This document shows, piece after piece, positions 8,767 to 18,154 of a stretch of DNA of 28,617 nucleotides (the stretch's first letter is position 1; each line of letters opens with the position of its first letter). This stretch comes from JABSOG01 sp041583135. Its GTDB lineage: Bacteria > Pseudomonadota > Gammaproteobacteria > Enterobacterales > Alteromonadaceae. The translations under genes and the position numbers were made by a program. The stretch lies in the NCBI GenBank assembly GCA_041583135.1, contig JBFHGJ010000075.1, positions 1 to 28,617 of the forward strand, read 5' to 3'. Below the pieces are notes generated by a model. That model searched no databases. It was not told where the DNA came from and was given only the letters and a program-made list of their open reading frames with translations.

Positions 8767-9888
8767 ATGAACGATTTCGCTGATCTACACAGACGCAGGT
8801 TTATTCTTAATGCCCTCGCGTTTAGCAGTGGTATCGGTTTGGGGTGTTCGTTGGAGGCGGTAGCCCAAGAGCAAGAAAAAAGACAAAAAGCGCGACATAT
8901 CTTAAGCTTAGGTTCGCCCTATGACAGCACCTTGGCAGATTACGCCCCTCATATGCATCGACAGTTTAAATTTCATGTAGAGCAGCTTAGTGAAGGGCGA
9001 ATTTATGTCGATATTCTAGATAATGGTCGCGGAGGTATCGGCACAGAGTTGATGGCGAGAGTTTCAAGAGGCCATATTGGGGCGGCACTGATCTCAACCT
9101 CCAACCTATCTCCAATCGCCCCTGCCCTCGATATACTCAACATCCCGTTTTGGTCGGCGGACAATCAATCTTATTTGAATCTTGTTACCTCTGATGCGTG
9201 GCGCAAGTTCGTAGTCGAACCTATCAAGGCCCACGGTAAAATCGATATTTTGTTTCACTACGTCATCGGGCCGCGCACTGCCACAACCACTAAACAATTC
9301 AATACCACCATCAAAACACCAAGCGACCTTAACTCGGTGATCTTTCGCGTCCCAGCAAGTAAAGTATTGGACATCTTCTATCAACTGGCCGGCACTCATC
9401 CGGTCAATGTCGCATGGAAGGATGTCGCCCAACTGGCCAGAAGTGGCCGAATCAACGCACTAGATCCCAGTATCATCGGGCTGTTTAATGGCCCCGGCGG
9501 CCTAAAAGCTCACCTCGGAACCATTTCCTTGATAGAAAGCGTTCACGACGGCTGGGCGATGGTGGTCAGTCAGCAGTGGTTAAGTACGTTGAGCACTGAC
9601 TTGCAGCAAAAGCTTTATGCCGCCGCGCGGCAAACGTTTAAAGATGAACTGCAACAGGTCGGCCAAGTCACCAACCGATGCGCCAAGGCACTGAGATCTT
9701 ACGGCTGCAAAATCTATCGTCCCAATGAAGATGAAAAAGCACAATGGATTGAACAATGCGGCCATCAAAGGCCGCAATGGTCGGCGGTAAAAAAACGCCT
9801 GCTAGGCGACGAAAAGGCGTTTGAGCAGTTACTCGAAGCCAGCAAGAACAGCAATGGTTTTCACCTAAATAACCACAACTCAAGTTAA
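8767..9888 (+). CDS. TRAP transporter substrate-binding protein (DctP family), Tat-exported, orphan
   Basis: 373 aa from the ATG at 8767. A TTG 60 bp upstream is also in frame, but the ATG places a twin-arginine signal right at the N-terminus (RRRFILNALAF, then a hydrophobic segment and an AxA-like site before EQEKRQ). The mature part matches DctP architecture: an early GSPYDS...Y..HM..FK.HVEQLS.GRI segment, an ELM.RV..G.IGAALIS segment, the FRVPAS...IFYQLAGTHPVNVAWKDV block (the family's substrate-contact region) and an INALDPSI stretch. DctP proteins bind organic acids or similar ligands for TRAP transporters. No DctQ or DctM gene is next to it, so its partners are elsewhere or it acts as a stand-alone receptor. 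No strong ribosome binding site is seen. Confidence 0.88.
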   Translation: MNDFADLHRRRFILNALAFSSGIGLGCSLEAVAQEQEKRQKARHILSLGSPYDSTLADYAPHMHRQFKFHVEQLSEGRIYVDILDNGRGGIGTELMARVSRGHIGAALISTSNLSPIAPALDILNIPFWSADNQSYLNLVTSDAWRKFVVEPIKAHGKIDILFHYVIGPRTATTTKQFNTTIKTPSDLNSVIFRVPASKVLDIFYQLAGTHPVNVAWKDVAQLARSGRINALDPSIIGLFNGPGGLKAHLGTISLIESVHDGWAMVVSQQWLSTLSTDLQQKLYAAARQTFKDELQQVGQVTNRCAKALRSYGCKIYRPNEDEKAQWIEQCGHQRPQWSAVKKRLLGDEKAFEQLLEASKNSNGFHLNNHNSS

Positions 9889-9984
9889 ATAAGTGCAATC
9901 CATTCATCTGTAGCATGATCACCAGTACATATACATACGTGGTTAGAGCAACCCATGGAACAGTTGCCGAGGATCACTTATTTA
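9886..9984. repeat. Long-spaced inverted repeat filling a convergent intergenic gap
   Basis: TAAATAAGTG at 9886-9895 is the reverse complement of CACTTATTTA at 9975-9984; the match extends inward by ATCC/GGAT with a 2-nt bulge. The arms bracket nearly the whole gap between the convergent TRAP gene (ends 9888) and Sel1 gene (ends 9987). The left arm includes the TRAP stop codon. It may act as a bidirectional terminator or mRNA-end structure; no classical GC stem plus U-run is present. Confidence 0.4.
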
Positions 9985-9986
9985 GT

Positions 9987-11963
9987 CTAAAGGGATTTTA
10001 GTAGCTCAGTCGCCGCATCAATGCCCTGCTCACTGGCGATTTTACAGTTCTCTGTGGCTTTTTTGACACTCATCGGTATGTAAGGGTCAACACTGCCTTG
10101 AGCGTAATAGCGGCACATCCGGTAGTACGCCCAAGGCACATTGAGCGCCAAAGCCTCGACTGTCAATTCGAAAGCCTTGGCTTTATCACTGTAACTTTTG
10201 CCTTCTTCATCATAGATCTCGGCCAGCGTAGCCATACCTAGCCCATGCTTTTGCTGTTCGAGTACCTGTAAAAAGCCAATCGCCTGCGCCATGCCCATGC
10301 CTTTGATAAAACCATCTTTGGCCGCGATGGCCATGCGATAGAAACAATCATAGCCGGATTTGAAACGACACATCCGAAACCAACTGGCCGCCAATTGACG
10401 ATTGGTCTTGTTATACAGCAGAGCAAGCTTGTATTGGGCAGTCAAATCATATTTAACCGCCGCCATACCGTAATATTGCTTCGCCTTATTGTCATCTTTG
10501 GTAAAATGAATGCCATTGGCATACATATCCCCAAGTAACCTATTGCTGTCAGGGTGGCCCGAGTCGGCGGCAGATAACAAAAGCTCAGCTATATAGGCAG
10601 TATCTAAATATTCCATGCTCAGCAGCAACTCCGCATAAAGCGTCTTTACCACCTCATCACTATTGTTGACTTGCTCATTGAGTTGCAACAGAAGCTTCTG
10701 CGCCAATTGCTCATCCTCTTTAGCAGTAAGCCGCAGCTGTTTGAGCCTATTGTGGTATTGAGCGTGTAAGCTGCCTTCGTCTGCCGCCCTTTTTATCGCA
10801 TACTCAAAACTGGCATCGTCATTGCTTTTTTTGGCCTGCTGCGCCACATCAAACCAAGCCCCACCGGTTGGCAATTTCACTTGAGCGGCCTGCATCAGCT
10901 GTTCGAAGCTCGCCATATCGCGCGCGACCTCTGTCCCTTGATGAAGCATTTGCGCCATTGCCGTCAGCCCCTCGGCCAACCCCTGCTCGGCACTGCGCAG
11001 ATAAAAATCAAAGCACTCGTCATCGCGCAATAACGTATTTTGGCGAAAACGGCAGATCTCAGCGAGTCGATAATTGGCAATAACAGACCCCTGCGCCGCA
11101 GCTTCAAGCAACTGCTCAATGGCTTCATCGACTCGATTATTTAATATCAACTCTCTGGACAGGGCAATTTTGAAACTGGTAGAGGTTTTGGCAAAGGGCA
11201 CAACATAGTCATCGATAAAGGTGTTGGTCATCCAGCCAAACGGATAGTCAAGCTCAGCCAAGCGGTGCAAATAGCGCTCATAATCGAAATACAGCCAAAA
11301 TTGTTCGTTCGAACTCGGATCATTAAGAATGAACACATAGTACAGCCCAGCTCCGTCGGCGCCAAGGTCGATAAAGCTATCGACAACCTCATAGCCGGTC
11401 AACGTAACGATAGCATCGGCGTCGATATATGAGGGCACTTCCAAAGCCGAATACGGTGAACGTCCATCAGACACGGCAAACAAGCCGGTAAGAATAAATG
11501 CAACCGTATCACCGTAATATTGCGCCTGTTGGGTATTACCTACAGATTCATAGCAAGCTTGCGCCTTTGAGTTGAAGTCGAGAGAAAAAAACAGCGCCAC
11601 TTGGTAGCGTTGCCAGTCCAAGCTATCACAGCTGATGTTGTCACGCTCAAGCTTGGCATACTCGGCGGTAAAGTCCTCTCGAAATTGCCCTAACTCGCTC
11701 AGATAAGAAGTCTCGCCATAGGCTAACCAAAGCTCACGATAGCGCTTTTTAACATCATCGCTTCGCTCGGTTTGCGCGCGGTAGCGAGAGAGCGCTTTGA
11801 CATAATCGTTATCTTTAATCGCTTGACCCAATTGCGCCACGCTCACCACCGAGCCGTCTTTTGCGACCAGCGCATCAATATAACGAGGTTCGGCCTTTTT
11901 ACTGGTGCTTTGACAGCCACCGAGTAGAACAACGAGCAGTGCCGCAACATACCAATGTTTCAT
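9987..11963 (-). CDS. Sel1-repeat outer-membrane lipoprotein
   Basis: 658 aa. The N-terminus has a lipoprotein signal with lipobox LLGGC (Cys17). Gln at +2 predicts sorting to the outer membrane. Sel1-type helical pairs are visible at ~290-345 (ANYRLAEICRF ... YLRSAEQGLAEGL), ~460-510 (NRLLGDMYANG ... AKQYYGMAA) and ~570-640 (MATLAEIYDEEG ... YYRMCRYYAQG). Sel1 repeats form solenoids that scaffold protein-protein contacts. The start follows GGAGAG; it begins 15 bp after the stop of the transglutaminase-like gene, so the two form an operon and may act together at the envelope (inference). Residues ~150-250 contain a beta-rich region I cannot assign. Confidence 0.85.
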   Translation of the reverse strand: MKHWYVAALLVVLLGGCQSTSKKAEPRYIDALVAKDGSVVSVAQLGQAIKDNDYVKALSRYRAQTERSDDVKKRYRELWLAYGETSYLSELGQFREDFTAEYAKLERDNISCDSLDWQRYQVALFFSLDFNSKAQACYESVGNTQQAQYYGDTVAFILTGLFAVSDGRSPYSALEVPSYIDADAIVTLTGYEVVDSFIDLGADGAGLYYVFILNDPSSNEQFWLYFDYERYLHRLAELDYPFGWMTNTFIDDYVVPFAKTSTSFKIALSRELILNNRVDEAIEQLLEAAAQGSVIANYRLAEICRFRQNTLLRDDECFDFYLRSAEQGLAEGLTAMAQMLHQGTEVARDMASFEQLMQAAQVKLPTGGAWFDVAQQAKKSNDDASFEYAIKRAADEGSLHAQYHNRLKQLRLTAKEDEQLAQKLLLQLNEQVNNSDEVVKTLYAELLLSMEYLDTAYIAELLLSAADSGHPDSNRLLGDMYANGIHFTKDDNKAKQYYGMAAVKYDLTAQYKLALLYNKTNRQLAASWFRMCRFKSGYDCFYRMAIAAKDGFIKGMGMAQAIGFLQVLEQQKHGLGMATLAEIYDEEGKSYSDKAKAFELTVEALALNVPWAYYRMCRYYAQGSVDPYIPMSVKKATENCKIASEQGIDAATELLKSL

Positions 11964-11978
11964 TTGCGCTCTCCTTAA

Positions 11979-14021
11979 TTACCACTTTTTTTTGATCAGC
12001 GAATCAAGTAAATTCTTCATCGACTTTTTGCGCTGAGCATCACGCTCATCCAAAGCTTGTCTAATCCACAACGAATAGGCCAAAGCCGCATCAATGCTGT
12101 CGATTTGTGCCAAATAGGTGCTGTAATCCTTTGCCGCAACATGATCGCTAATACTGCTATAGAAATAATCCAAAACAACCGCATCGTCTTGTTTGCTGGC
12201 ATTAAAACGAAACTCGAACCACTGGTTTTTGACCTCAAACGGCTCAACTTCACCCCGCCAAATGACATCAGAGATACGCTCAGGCTTAACGATAATGCGC
12301 TGATGAACATCAAGTTGGCCGCTTAAGGCATAAGGGAATTGCCTTTGTGCTCTGCCGTCCGGTCTCACTTCATCTATCACGGTCGAACCGTAAAATTTAA
12401 GTTCGTGACGTCCCGGCACCGCTTGCTGCTCCATCGTCACAATATAGTCACCGTCAAGCTGCAACAGTCCTTGCGGATTGTTGTCGATGCTCAGGGTATT
12501 GGCAGATTTAACTTTGTCAAAGTAATAGGCATAGTAGCCAACATGTTGGTCAGAGATGCTGTTAAGCCCCTGTTTTTCATAGTAGCCACGCATGGAGTCG
12601 GCCTTCCAGCCATCGTACACCACTTTGACGTGCATTTTTGAGGCATCGAGTTTTTTGTTATCGACAGTGACCGTTTCTTCAACATACAGCTTGCCTTTGA
12701 GTTGCTGCTCACTCACCGCCGTCATCGCTGTTAAACCATCGGTTTTGTCGTTGACGATTAAGCCCCAATGCAGATTAGGGAACGAATTGCTATCCACCGG
12801 CCCATTTTGCCCGCTCATGGTGGCATCAACCCAGTGTTTTTGCCCTTGGTAGTCAAACTCGGTGATCACATGGTCAAACACACCGGGTGATGGTAACCGC
12901 TGGGCAAGATTACGGTTGTTGGCAACCGACACCAACGCAGGCGAAGCCTTTACCCCCAAATAATTGAGCGCCGCGTTTAACAATACGGTTTTGTCTTTAC
13001 AATCACCATAGCGTCGTTCGAAGGTTTCCAGCGGCAACGAGGGGCGGTGAGAGTTGACCCCGACTTCAATACCAAAATAACGTACATTATCTTGGATCCA
13101 TTGGGTTGCAAAAGTAATCGCCTGTGATTTATCTTCAAATGACTGGGTATCAAGCAGCTGTTTTAGCGCATCGGGTAACTGAGAGGACTTTGGATAGAGC
13201 GACATGGCCCATTGATTGACCTCTTGCCAGCTCCGATATTGTGAAAACTCTATCGACGCAAAGGGCCTAACCCAACGAGGCATTCGTTTTTCTAAACTGA
13301 CTGGCGCGACGTTGCTATCAACGACAACGAGTTCTTTCAAACCGTTTTCAACACGTTGCGAGACTTTAAGCTCGCTGTTATTCAGTTGAAAACCAAGGTA
13401 TTCATCTTCATTGCTCAATACCCGAAAATACACTTGACCTAACGGCACAGAAGCATTCAAATAGCTCTCGCCAAAGTGTTTTTTACCCAGCACAGGGTTA
13501 GAGCCGACAATCGAGTAGCTATATTGCACCACATCGCCGATACGCACATCATCCAAGATCATCAGCGCCTGCCACATTTCCTGATAAAGCCCTGAGTCGA
13601 GTTCGTCTTCACGCTGAAACAGTTTGATGTTTTGAGTATCTAAACGACTCAGTTTTTTGCCGTCACGGATAATCGCAATATCATGCATCAACACCTGTTG
13701 ATAGGCCGGTGCGAAACTGATCTCAATTTTTGCCGCAGTGGCCAGCCCTTGCTGTTTGGCAACTTTGGTTTGCAATCTGACGAAATCTTCCAGATGCTCG
13801 CCTGTAAGATTGACCTGACGGTCGTATAAAAGGTAATGAACCTCAAGGTTTTGGTCGAGCTGGCTCGGCCGAGTGGCTTCAAATGATTTTACCCACTGAG
13901 GTAGCGGCGCAAAATCAAGCTTTTGTGGATCTGGGGAGGCAGCAACGGCAAGGCGTGTGCAGCTGAATGCCAAACAAATTGCCAAAACGACAAATCGCAG
14001 GCCATGATAAATATGTCTCAT
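11979..14021 (-). CDS. Periplasmic DUF3857 / transglutaminase-like protein
   Basis: 680 aa from the ATG at 14021, chosen because AGGAAAGAGA stands directly before it; an in-frame start 27 bp upstream lacks such a site. A signal peptide ends near AVA|ASPDP. The DUF3857 domain covers roughly residues 60-240 (LYDRQVNL.G...., DDVRIGDVVQYSYSI). The transglutaminase core follows: Cys341 in RRYGDCKDKT, His384 in FDHVITEF and Asp399 in HWVDAT, giving a complete Cys-His-Asp triad. RYFGIE.G..SHRP before the Cys is also typical. The family occurs in the periplasm or attached to the outer membrane and is thought to work on proteins or peptides; the substrate is unknown. First gene of the pair with the Sel1 lipoprotein. 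Confidence 0.9.
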   Translation of the reverse strand: MRHIYHGLRFVVLAICLAFSCTRLAVAASPDPQKLDFAPLPQWVKSFEATRPSQLDQNLEVHYLLYDRQVNLTGEHLEDFVRLQTKVAKQQGLATAAKIEISFAPAYQQVLMHDIAIIRDGKKLSRLDTQNIKLFQREDELDSGLYQEMWQALMILDDVRIGDVVQYSYSIVGSNPVLGKKHFGESYLNASVPLGQVYFRVLSNEDEYLGFQLNNSELKVSQRVENGLKELVVVDSNVAPVSLEKRMPRWVRPFASIEFSQYRSWQEVNQWAMSLYPKSSQLPDALKQLLDTQSFEDKSQAITFATQWIQDNVRYFGIEVGVNSHRPSLPLETFERRYGDCKDKTVLLNAALNYLGVKASPALVSVANNRNLAQRLPSPGVFDHVITEFDYQGQKHWVDATMSGQNGPVDSNSFPNLHWGLIVNDKTDGLTAMTAVSEQQLKGKLYVEETVTVDNKKLDASKMHVKVVYDGWKADSMRGYYEKQGLNSISDQHVGYYAYYFDKVKSANTLSIDNNPQGLLQLDGDYIVTMEQQAVPGRHELKFYGSTVIDEVRPDGRAQRQFPYALSGQLDVHQRIIVKPERISDVIWRGEVEPFEVKNQWFEFRFNASKQDDAVVLDYFYSSISDHVAAKDYSTYLAQIDSIDAALAYSLWIRQALDERDAQRKKSMKNLLDSLIKKKW

Positions 14022-14106
14022 TCTCTTTCCTATCTGTACAAAATACACTTCCCGTAAACGAGCGCGTTAGTATAGCATAACTTTTGTACAACAGGTCAAC
14101 TTGCGT

Positions 14107-15072
14107 TTAGTTGTCGTCCTTGTCTGGATCTAACAGCCCAGCGCGAATAAAAGCCTCTATCACCTCAGTATTTTTCTTAAAGCCAAGCTTTTTATGAATA
14201 CTGTCTATTTGATTGCCAATGGTACTGACACTTAGCCCTTTGAGCTTTGCCAATTGCTTTGGCGTCAACCCTTGCGACAGTCGCCATACCACGTCAAATT
14301 CGGTTGGCGTCAGCTTATCCCACTCGGCTTGAGGTCCTTTGGTTTGATACACCTTAAGCTGATGCAGATCGCCGTCGATTGCCACATTGAGCATCATACT
14401 TTGCGCCGAACCTGCGATTAACCCCAGTCCCTGCTCAGGATCCTGCTTAAGTGCCGGTATACTTTGCGCCATGGTCCAATCGGGAAATTGACGACACATC
14501 CACTCAATAAACTCGCTGTCCGCTTTGAGCACTCGACCTTGTTGGTCACAAATCGCTCGGCCGCAGTTTTCCTTCGGTATATGTGCCAAACGATGATGCA
14601 ACAGTAAATCGAAAGCTCCGACCATATTTTCAACCATAAAGCGGGTCACATCGGCATCGAACGAATCGAATGGTTGATTTTGCTCATGGCGCAGTAAGGT
14701 CAATTGATGCTTGGCTCTATCGAGACCAATTTCAAAATCAAGGCGATGCTTTTCGCCGCATTGTATTGTTGAGAGGTCGCACAATGATTGCCCATCATGC
14801 TCTGTGACTTTGGCAGCGCCGTTTCGATGCCACTGACCGACACCTTTGGCGGCATCAAAATCATAGCCAAGCCGTTGCTGCTCAGGTTCACTATCGACGG
14901 CGCAGCACAGCCAAAATGCATGGTCGAAGGCAACAGTCTCAGTCAATAGGTACAGCGCTTGCGCCTTAAACTCAGCCACCTCGGCTAAATCGTGCAAACG
15001 ATATATAGCTGCGCTGATTTGATTGAGCACAGTGGCAACAGATGCCGGTACGGTAAAATCAGCCATCGCCAT
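14107..15072 (-). CDS. Orphan LuxR-type regulator, cassette 1, B-type
   Basis: 321 aa from the ATG at 15072. That ATG overlaps the TGA of the upstream regulator by one base (TGATG), implying translational coupling; a GTG two codons earlier is possible. The C-terminus (~255-318) is a GerE helix-turn-helix: LTPTEFDVVWRLSQGLTPKQLA, STIGNQIDSIHKKLG. A short PAS-like strand-turn motif (AICDQQGRVLKADSEF) lies mid-protein. The N-terminal ~140 residues are not a receiver domain and not an obvious acyl-homoserine-lactone-binding domain. The architecture and the AICD...V..A motif match the regulator at 17210-18154, so the two are paralogues. Ligand and targets are unknown; the nearby divergent promoter is the obvious candidate target. 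Confidence 0.85.
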   Translation of the reverse strand: MAMADFTVPASVATVLNQISAAIYRLHDLAEVAEFKAQALYLLTETVAFDHAFWLCCAVDSEPEQQRLGYDFDAAKGVGQWHRNGAAKVTEHDGQSLCDLSTIQCGEKHRLDFEIGLDRAKHQLTLLRHEQNQPFDSFDADVTRFMVENMVGAFDLLLHHRLAHIPKENCGRAICDQQGRVLKADSEFIEWMCRQFPDWTMAQSIPALKQDPEQGLGLIAGSAQSMMLNVAIDGDLHQLKVYQTKGPQAEWDKLTPTEFDVVWRLSQGLTPKQLAKLKGLSVSTIGNQIDSIHKKLGFKKNTEVIEAFIRAGLLDPDKDDN

Positions 15073-16106
15073 CAACACAACTCAAGTTTAACCAAATAGG
15101 CTGTCGCCGCTTCACGAGTGTGTACTTTGAGCACCTTAAAAGCTTGCTGCACATGGTTGTTGATGGTGCTGATCTTAAGCCCCAACAAATGGGCTATCTC
15201 TTTATTACTCAGCCCCTTCGTGATCAGTTGACAGATCTCTTTCTGTCTTGGGGTCAGTTTCGCCGCCAATGACGATTGATGAACCTGCAAAGCAATCAAG
15301 CCTTCATGAAAAGATAGGTCGAGCGCCATATCATCCAGTTGTAGCTTGGTCGGGCCGCTAATATATTGCAGGTTGGGCAAGGTTATGCGGTTTCCCGTAA
15401 GCATTCCCTTATCCAACATGAACTGCCTCAAGCCTTCTTCCGCAACAATGATTTCACCATAACGGTCAATCACGCCGCTCAATGCTGCTTGATTGGCATG
15501 ACTTAACGATGACAAAAGGTTACAGCTGAACGCTTGCAACAAGTGCGGCAACAACGACCCAAGCAATGACTTTTCAGCCACAGTAAACTCGTGCTCAGCC
15601 CGTTGCCGATAGAAGCTGAATATATGACTGACGTTTGAGCAGCTCGAAGGTAAGGTCAGCACCGAGATGGCATTTTCAATTCCATACAGAGCACAATGCT
15701 CTTTGTAATAATCGGTCTGATACCAGCGGGCCTTATCCATCACATCCCAAATCGAAAAGAACGTACCGGGATTGGTATTGAGATGACGATTCAAAGGATC
15801 GGGATTGTTTGGTCTTGCCGCGATATCGGCATAGTTTTGCATAAATTCCGCAGATTGGTTAAATAAGCTGGTATCTTCAGCCCAATGGGCGTGCTCTTTA
15901 TCCGCCAAGTCCGAACGAGACCACCACAGCCCGCTATCAAATGGGCAAAGTTTTTGTAGGTGACGAAAACACCAAGGTTTAAAATCAGTCCAAGATAGAC
16001 TTAACGATTGATTGTGCAACAGTGCGATCCATTCGCTCAGTTCAGTATTGAGCGACAACTGTGTGCTCGATGTGGGCAAAACCTTTATCTCCGGGTTAAT
16101 AACCAT
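15072..16106 (-). CDS. Orphan LuxR-type regulator, cassette 1, A-type
   Basis: 344 aa from the ATG at 16106, preferred because GCGGGAA lies just upstream and because it aligns better with the paralogue at 18151-19158; an in-frame ATG at 16148 adds 14 residues without a ribosome site. The C-terminal helix-turn-helix is canonical (LTPRQKEICQLITKGLSNKEIAHLLGL.ISTINNHV). The N-terminal domain shares FKPW, D.G.W.SRSD, EDT, EFM.NY, W..T.YY.EH and SVL.. with the regulator at 18151-19158. A PAS-like VIDRYGEII segment precedes the HTH. It lacks a receiver domain, so it is probably a ligand-responsive or constitutive activator. It diverges from the oxygenase gene across a ~200-bp control region. Confidence 0.87.
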   Translation of the reverse strand: MVINPEIKVLPTSSTQLSLNTELSEWIALLHNQSLSLSWTDFKPWCFRHLQKLCPFDSGLWWSRSDLADKEHAHWAEDTSLFNQSAEFMQNYADIAARPNNPDPLNRHLNTNPGTFFSIWDVMDKARWYQTDYYKEHCALYGIENAISVLTLPSSCSNVSHIFSFYRQRAEHEFTVAEKSLLGSLLPHLLQAFSCNLLSSLSHANQAALSGVIDRYGEIIVAEEGLRQFMLDKGMLTGNRITLPNLQYISGPTKLQLDDMALDLSFHEGLIALQVHQSSLAAKLTPRQKEICQLITKGLSNKEIAHLLGLKISTINNHVQQAFKVLKVHTREAATAYLVKLELC

Positions 16107-16219
16107 TATGTTCCCGCTAAGATAACCAAAACCAATAGGCTTGTCCATGAATTAGTTAACAGCACAATAAATAGTTGTTAATAACGTTTCATTTGTTACA
16201 CCAACGCCCCTCAAAAACC

Positions 16220-16258
16220 TTAACTGTCTTAAGTGTTGCTAAAGTAGGATTTTCCGCC
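16220..16258 (+). promoter_or_regulatory. Shared control box, copy 1 (upstream of oxygenase)
   Basis: TTAACTGTCTTAA at 16220-16232, GCTAAA at 16238-16243 and ATTTTCCGC at 16249-16257. The same elements occur in the other divergent region at 19206-19245, with the first two at identical spacing (18 bases start to start). It lies ~55-95 bp before the oxygenase start, where an activator site or core promoter would be expected. Confidence 0.55.
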
Positions 16259-16313
16259 AAACCACCCATCGCTAGAGTGAAACCTCAATCCAACCGATGA
16301 TTTTGAGGTCCTT

Positions 16314-17219
16314 ATGCAAACAGCGAAAACCACCGTTCAATTTAACCTAACCCCAATCGATAATGCCAGAGAATGCATCATTTCGCCGTCAAGTCAGATG
16401 CCGCTAAGTGCGCTCTTTAAAGCCCAAATACTGAACTGGCTAAAATGTCACGGCGTTGTCGTACTTCGCCACTTTGAACCCAGTGAAGATATCGGCATAT
16501 TGATAGATAAAACCAGCCGTCATATCAGCGGCGATCCCGGTCGCGTCTTTAGCCAAAGTGCTTTTCAGCCGGTCAATAGCGGCAACAATGCCATTGGGTT
16601 ACATACTGAAAACGGCAGTTGTCCTGCCACCCCAGATCTACTCTGGCTCAATTGCCTCAAGGCGCCATCCCACGGCTCACAAACCACATTTTGTGACGGC
16701 GAGCAGGTTTACCAAGCCATGCCGACAGCGATGAAAAAGCAACTTATGGCTAAGGCGCTAAAATTTGAACGCATAGTCCCCTATGCTACTTGGCAGCGCT
16801 ATGCCAAGTTGGAACTTGGGCTAAGCCAATCCTCAGCGCCGGTATCTTTGGCCCAATTAAATCAAATTCAAGGAAAATGGCGCAGCCATCAAAGCACTCT
16901 CAACCATGACAACAGTATCACGATGACCGTTATCGCCCCCGCGATACACCCAAGTAATTTCTCGGCACACCTTTGCTTCGCCAATAGCCTGTTCGGCCCA
17001 AGCGATTGCCATCAAAAGCCCAAAATATGCTTTGCCGATGACAGCCCGATTTCACAGCGGTTGCTCATAGCGCTCAATCAACTGTGCCGCCAACATACAA
17101 CCAAGATCCAATGGCAACCGGGCGATTTGTGTCTTATCGATAACTCCCGCTATATGCATGGTCGTGAAGCGATAACGTGCGATAGGCGTCAGATCATCGT
17201 GGCAATGAGTTATCTATAG
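16314..17219 (+). CDS. TauD/SyrP-like Fe(II)/2-oxoglutarate-dependent oxygenase
   Basis: 301 aa; GAGG nine bases before the ATG. The facial triad is visible as His97-x-Glu99 (GLHTENG) and His282, with the 2-oxoglutarate-binding Arg near it (DNSRYMHGREAI and R291). The segment HTENG.C...PDLLWLNCLK.P..GSQTTFCDG is typical of the TauD/TfdA superfamily branch that uses Glu instead of Asp and hydroxylates amino-acid-derived or carrier-bound substrates (SyrP-type), rather than taurine dioxygenases. The substrate is unknown. It is single-gene cassette cargo, divergent from the regulator pair at 14107-16106. Its 3' end overlaps the convergent regulator at 17210 by 10 bp. Confidence 0.87.
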   Translation: MQTAKTTVQFNLTPIDNARECIISPSSQMPLSALFKAQILNWLKCHGVVVLRHFEPSEDIGILIDKTSRHISGDPGRVFSQSAFQPVNSGNNAIGLHTENGSCPATPDLLWLNCLKAPSHGSQTTFCDGEQVYQAMPTAMKKQLMAKALKFERIVPYATWQRYAKLELGLSQSSAPVSLAQLNQIQGKWRSHQSTLNHDNSITMTVIAPAIHPSNFSAHLCFANSLFGPSDCHQKPKICFADDSPISQRLLIALNQLCRQHTTKIQWQPGDLCLIDNSRYMHGREAITCDRRQIIVAMSYL

Positions 17220-18154
17220 CTTTGACGTATTTTTTCAACCTGAGGAAACTGATGGGTTTCGGCGAGGATTTTCTTTTTCTCCCTCGTACCAAACTCATCA
17301 TAAATTGCCGCGAAATGATCATCCAAAGTACGAATGCTCATCGCCAGCCGTTTGGCTATCTCCTCTCTATCTAAATAAATCAGCTTTAACACCTGCTGGC
17401 GCTTCGGTGCCAGCCTTTTTATTCTCGGGTCGTCAAAGTAAATCTCAATGCACACAAACTCGTCGATATCACTTAAGTGATACACCACATCATCAAGACA
17501 GAAAGCCGTGCCATGGGAGAGCTTGTGTCGTAGCTCATCACTCAGCTGCTGATCACAAACATACTGTGGACTACAGGTTTCAATCAGCTCAAAAAAATGC
17601 TTCTCAGCCTCAACCACACGAAAATTTTTGTCACAGATGGCCTTATAGCTATTGGGACGCACTCTGTCATTGTGATAACGGGTAAAGCGATTGAGTTTAA
17701 GTGAATGAACAAAGCGGTCAAATAAAAACGGCAATAATGAATGAGCCAACGGCTGATGCGGTGCAACAGACAACAAAAGGTGGATCTCTTTATCAAGGTA
17801 CAGCGCATGATACCCACACAATCGACCTTCGCTGAGTTTGAGCTTGAGCAAAGGCGCAAGCAGCCGTTCAGCATAGTCCGCCAATGAGAGGGCGTGAGCA
17901 AAATCCAGTTGGGTCATCTGATTGTTGATGGCTCTTTCAAAACGCCGTCTGTGCTTATTGGCAAAACCAAGAGATTGGATATCCAGTACACCGGTATGAA
18001 TATCAATCATCGCCCAGCAGCTATACTGTATATCAAACGCTTGTCGCAACAACTCAAGAGCATAAGCCTGCTGCTCTTTAATACTCGACCCCAACAGATG
18101 ATGGTAGAGCTTTGCCACCACCTCACCAACCTTTGCAGCGTTTATCTGACTCAT
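17210..18154 (-). CDS. Orphan LuxR-type regulator, cassette 2, B-type (divergent HTH)
   Basis: 314 aa. The ATG overlaps the upstream stop by four bases (ATGA), so it is translationally coupled to the gene at 18151-19158. The C-terminus (~248-305) is a shortened GerE-like HTH: RLAPKRQQVLKLIYLDREEIAKRLAMSIRTLDDHFAAIYDEF. The usual glycine-containing loop is missing, so the HTH is recognisable but diverged. The AICDKNFRVVEAEKHF segment matches the PAS-like motif of the regulator at 14107-15072, marking them as paralogues. No receiver domain is present. The tail is convergent with the oxygenase, 10 bp overlap. Confidence 0.8.
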   Translation of the reverse strand: MSQINAAKVGEVVAKLYHHLLGSSIKEQQAYALELLRQAFDIQYSCWAMIDIHTGVLDIQSLGFANKHRRRFERAINNQMTQLDFAHALSLADYAERLLAPLLKLKLSEGRLCGYHALYLDKEIHLLLSVAPHQPLAHSLLPFLFDRFVHSLKLNRFTRYHNDRVRPNSYKAICDKNFRVVEAEKHFFELIETCSPQYVCDQQLSDELRHKLSHGTAFCLDDVVYHLSDIDEFVCIEIYFDDPRIKRLAPKRQQVLKLIYLDREEIAKRLAMSIRTLDDHFAAIYDEFGTREKKKILAETHQFPQVEKIRQSYR

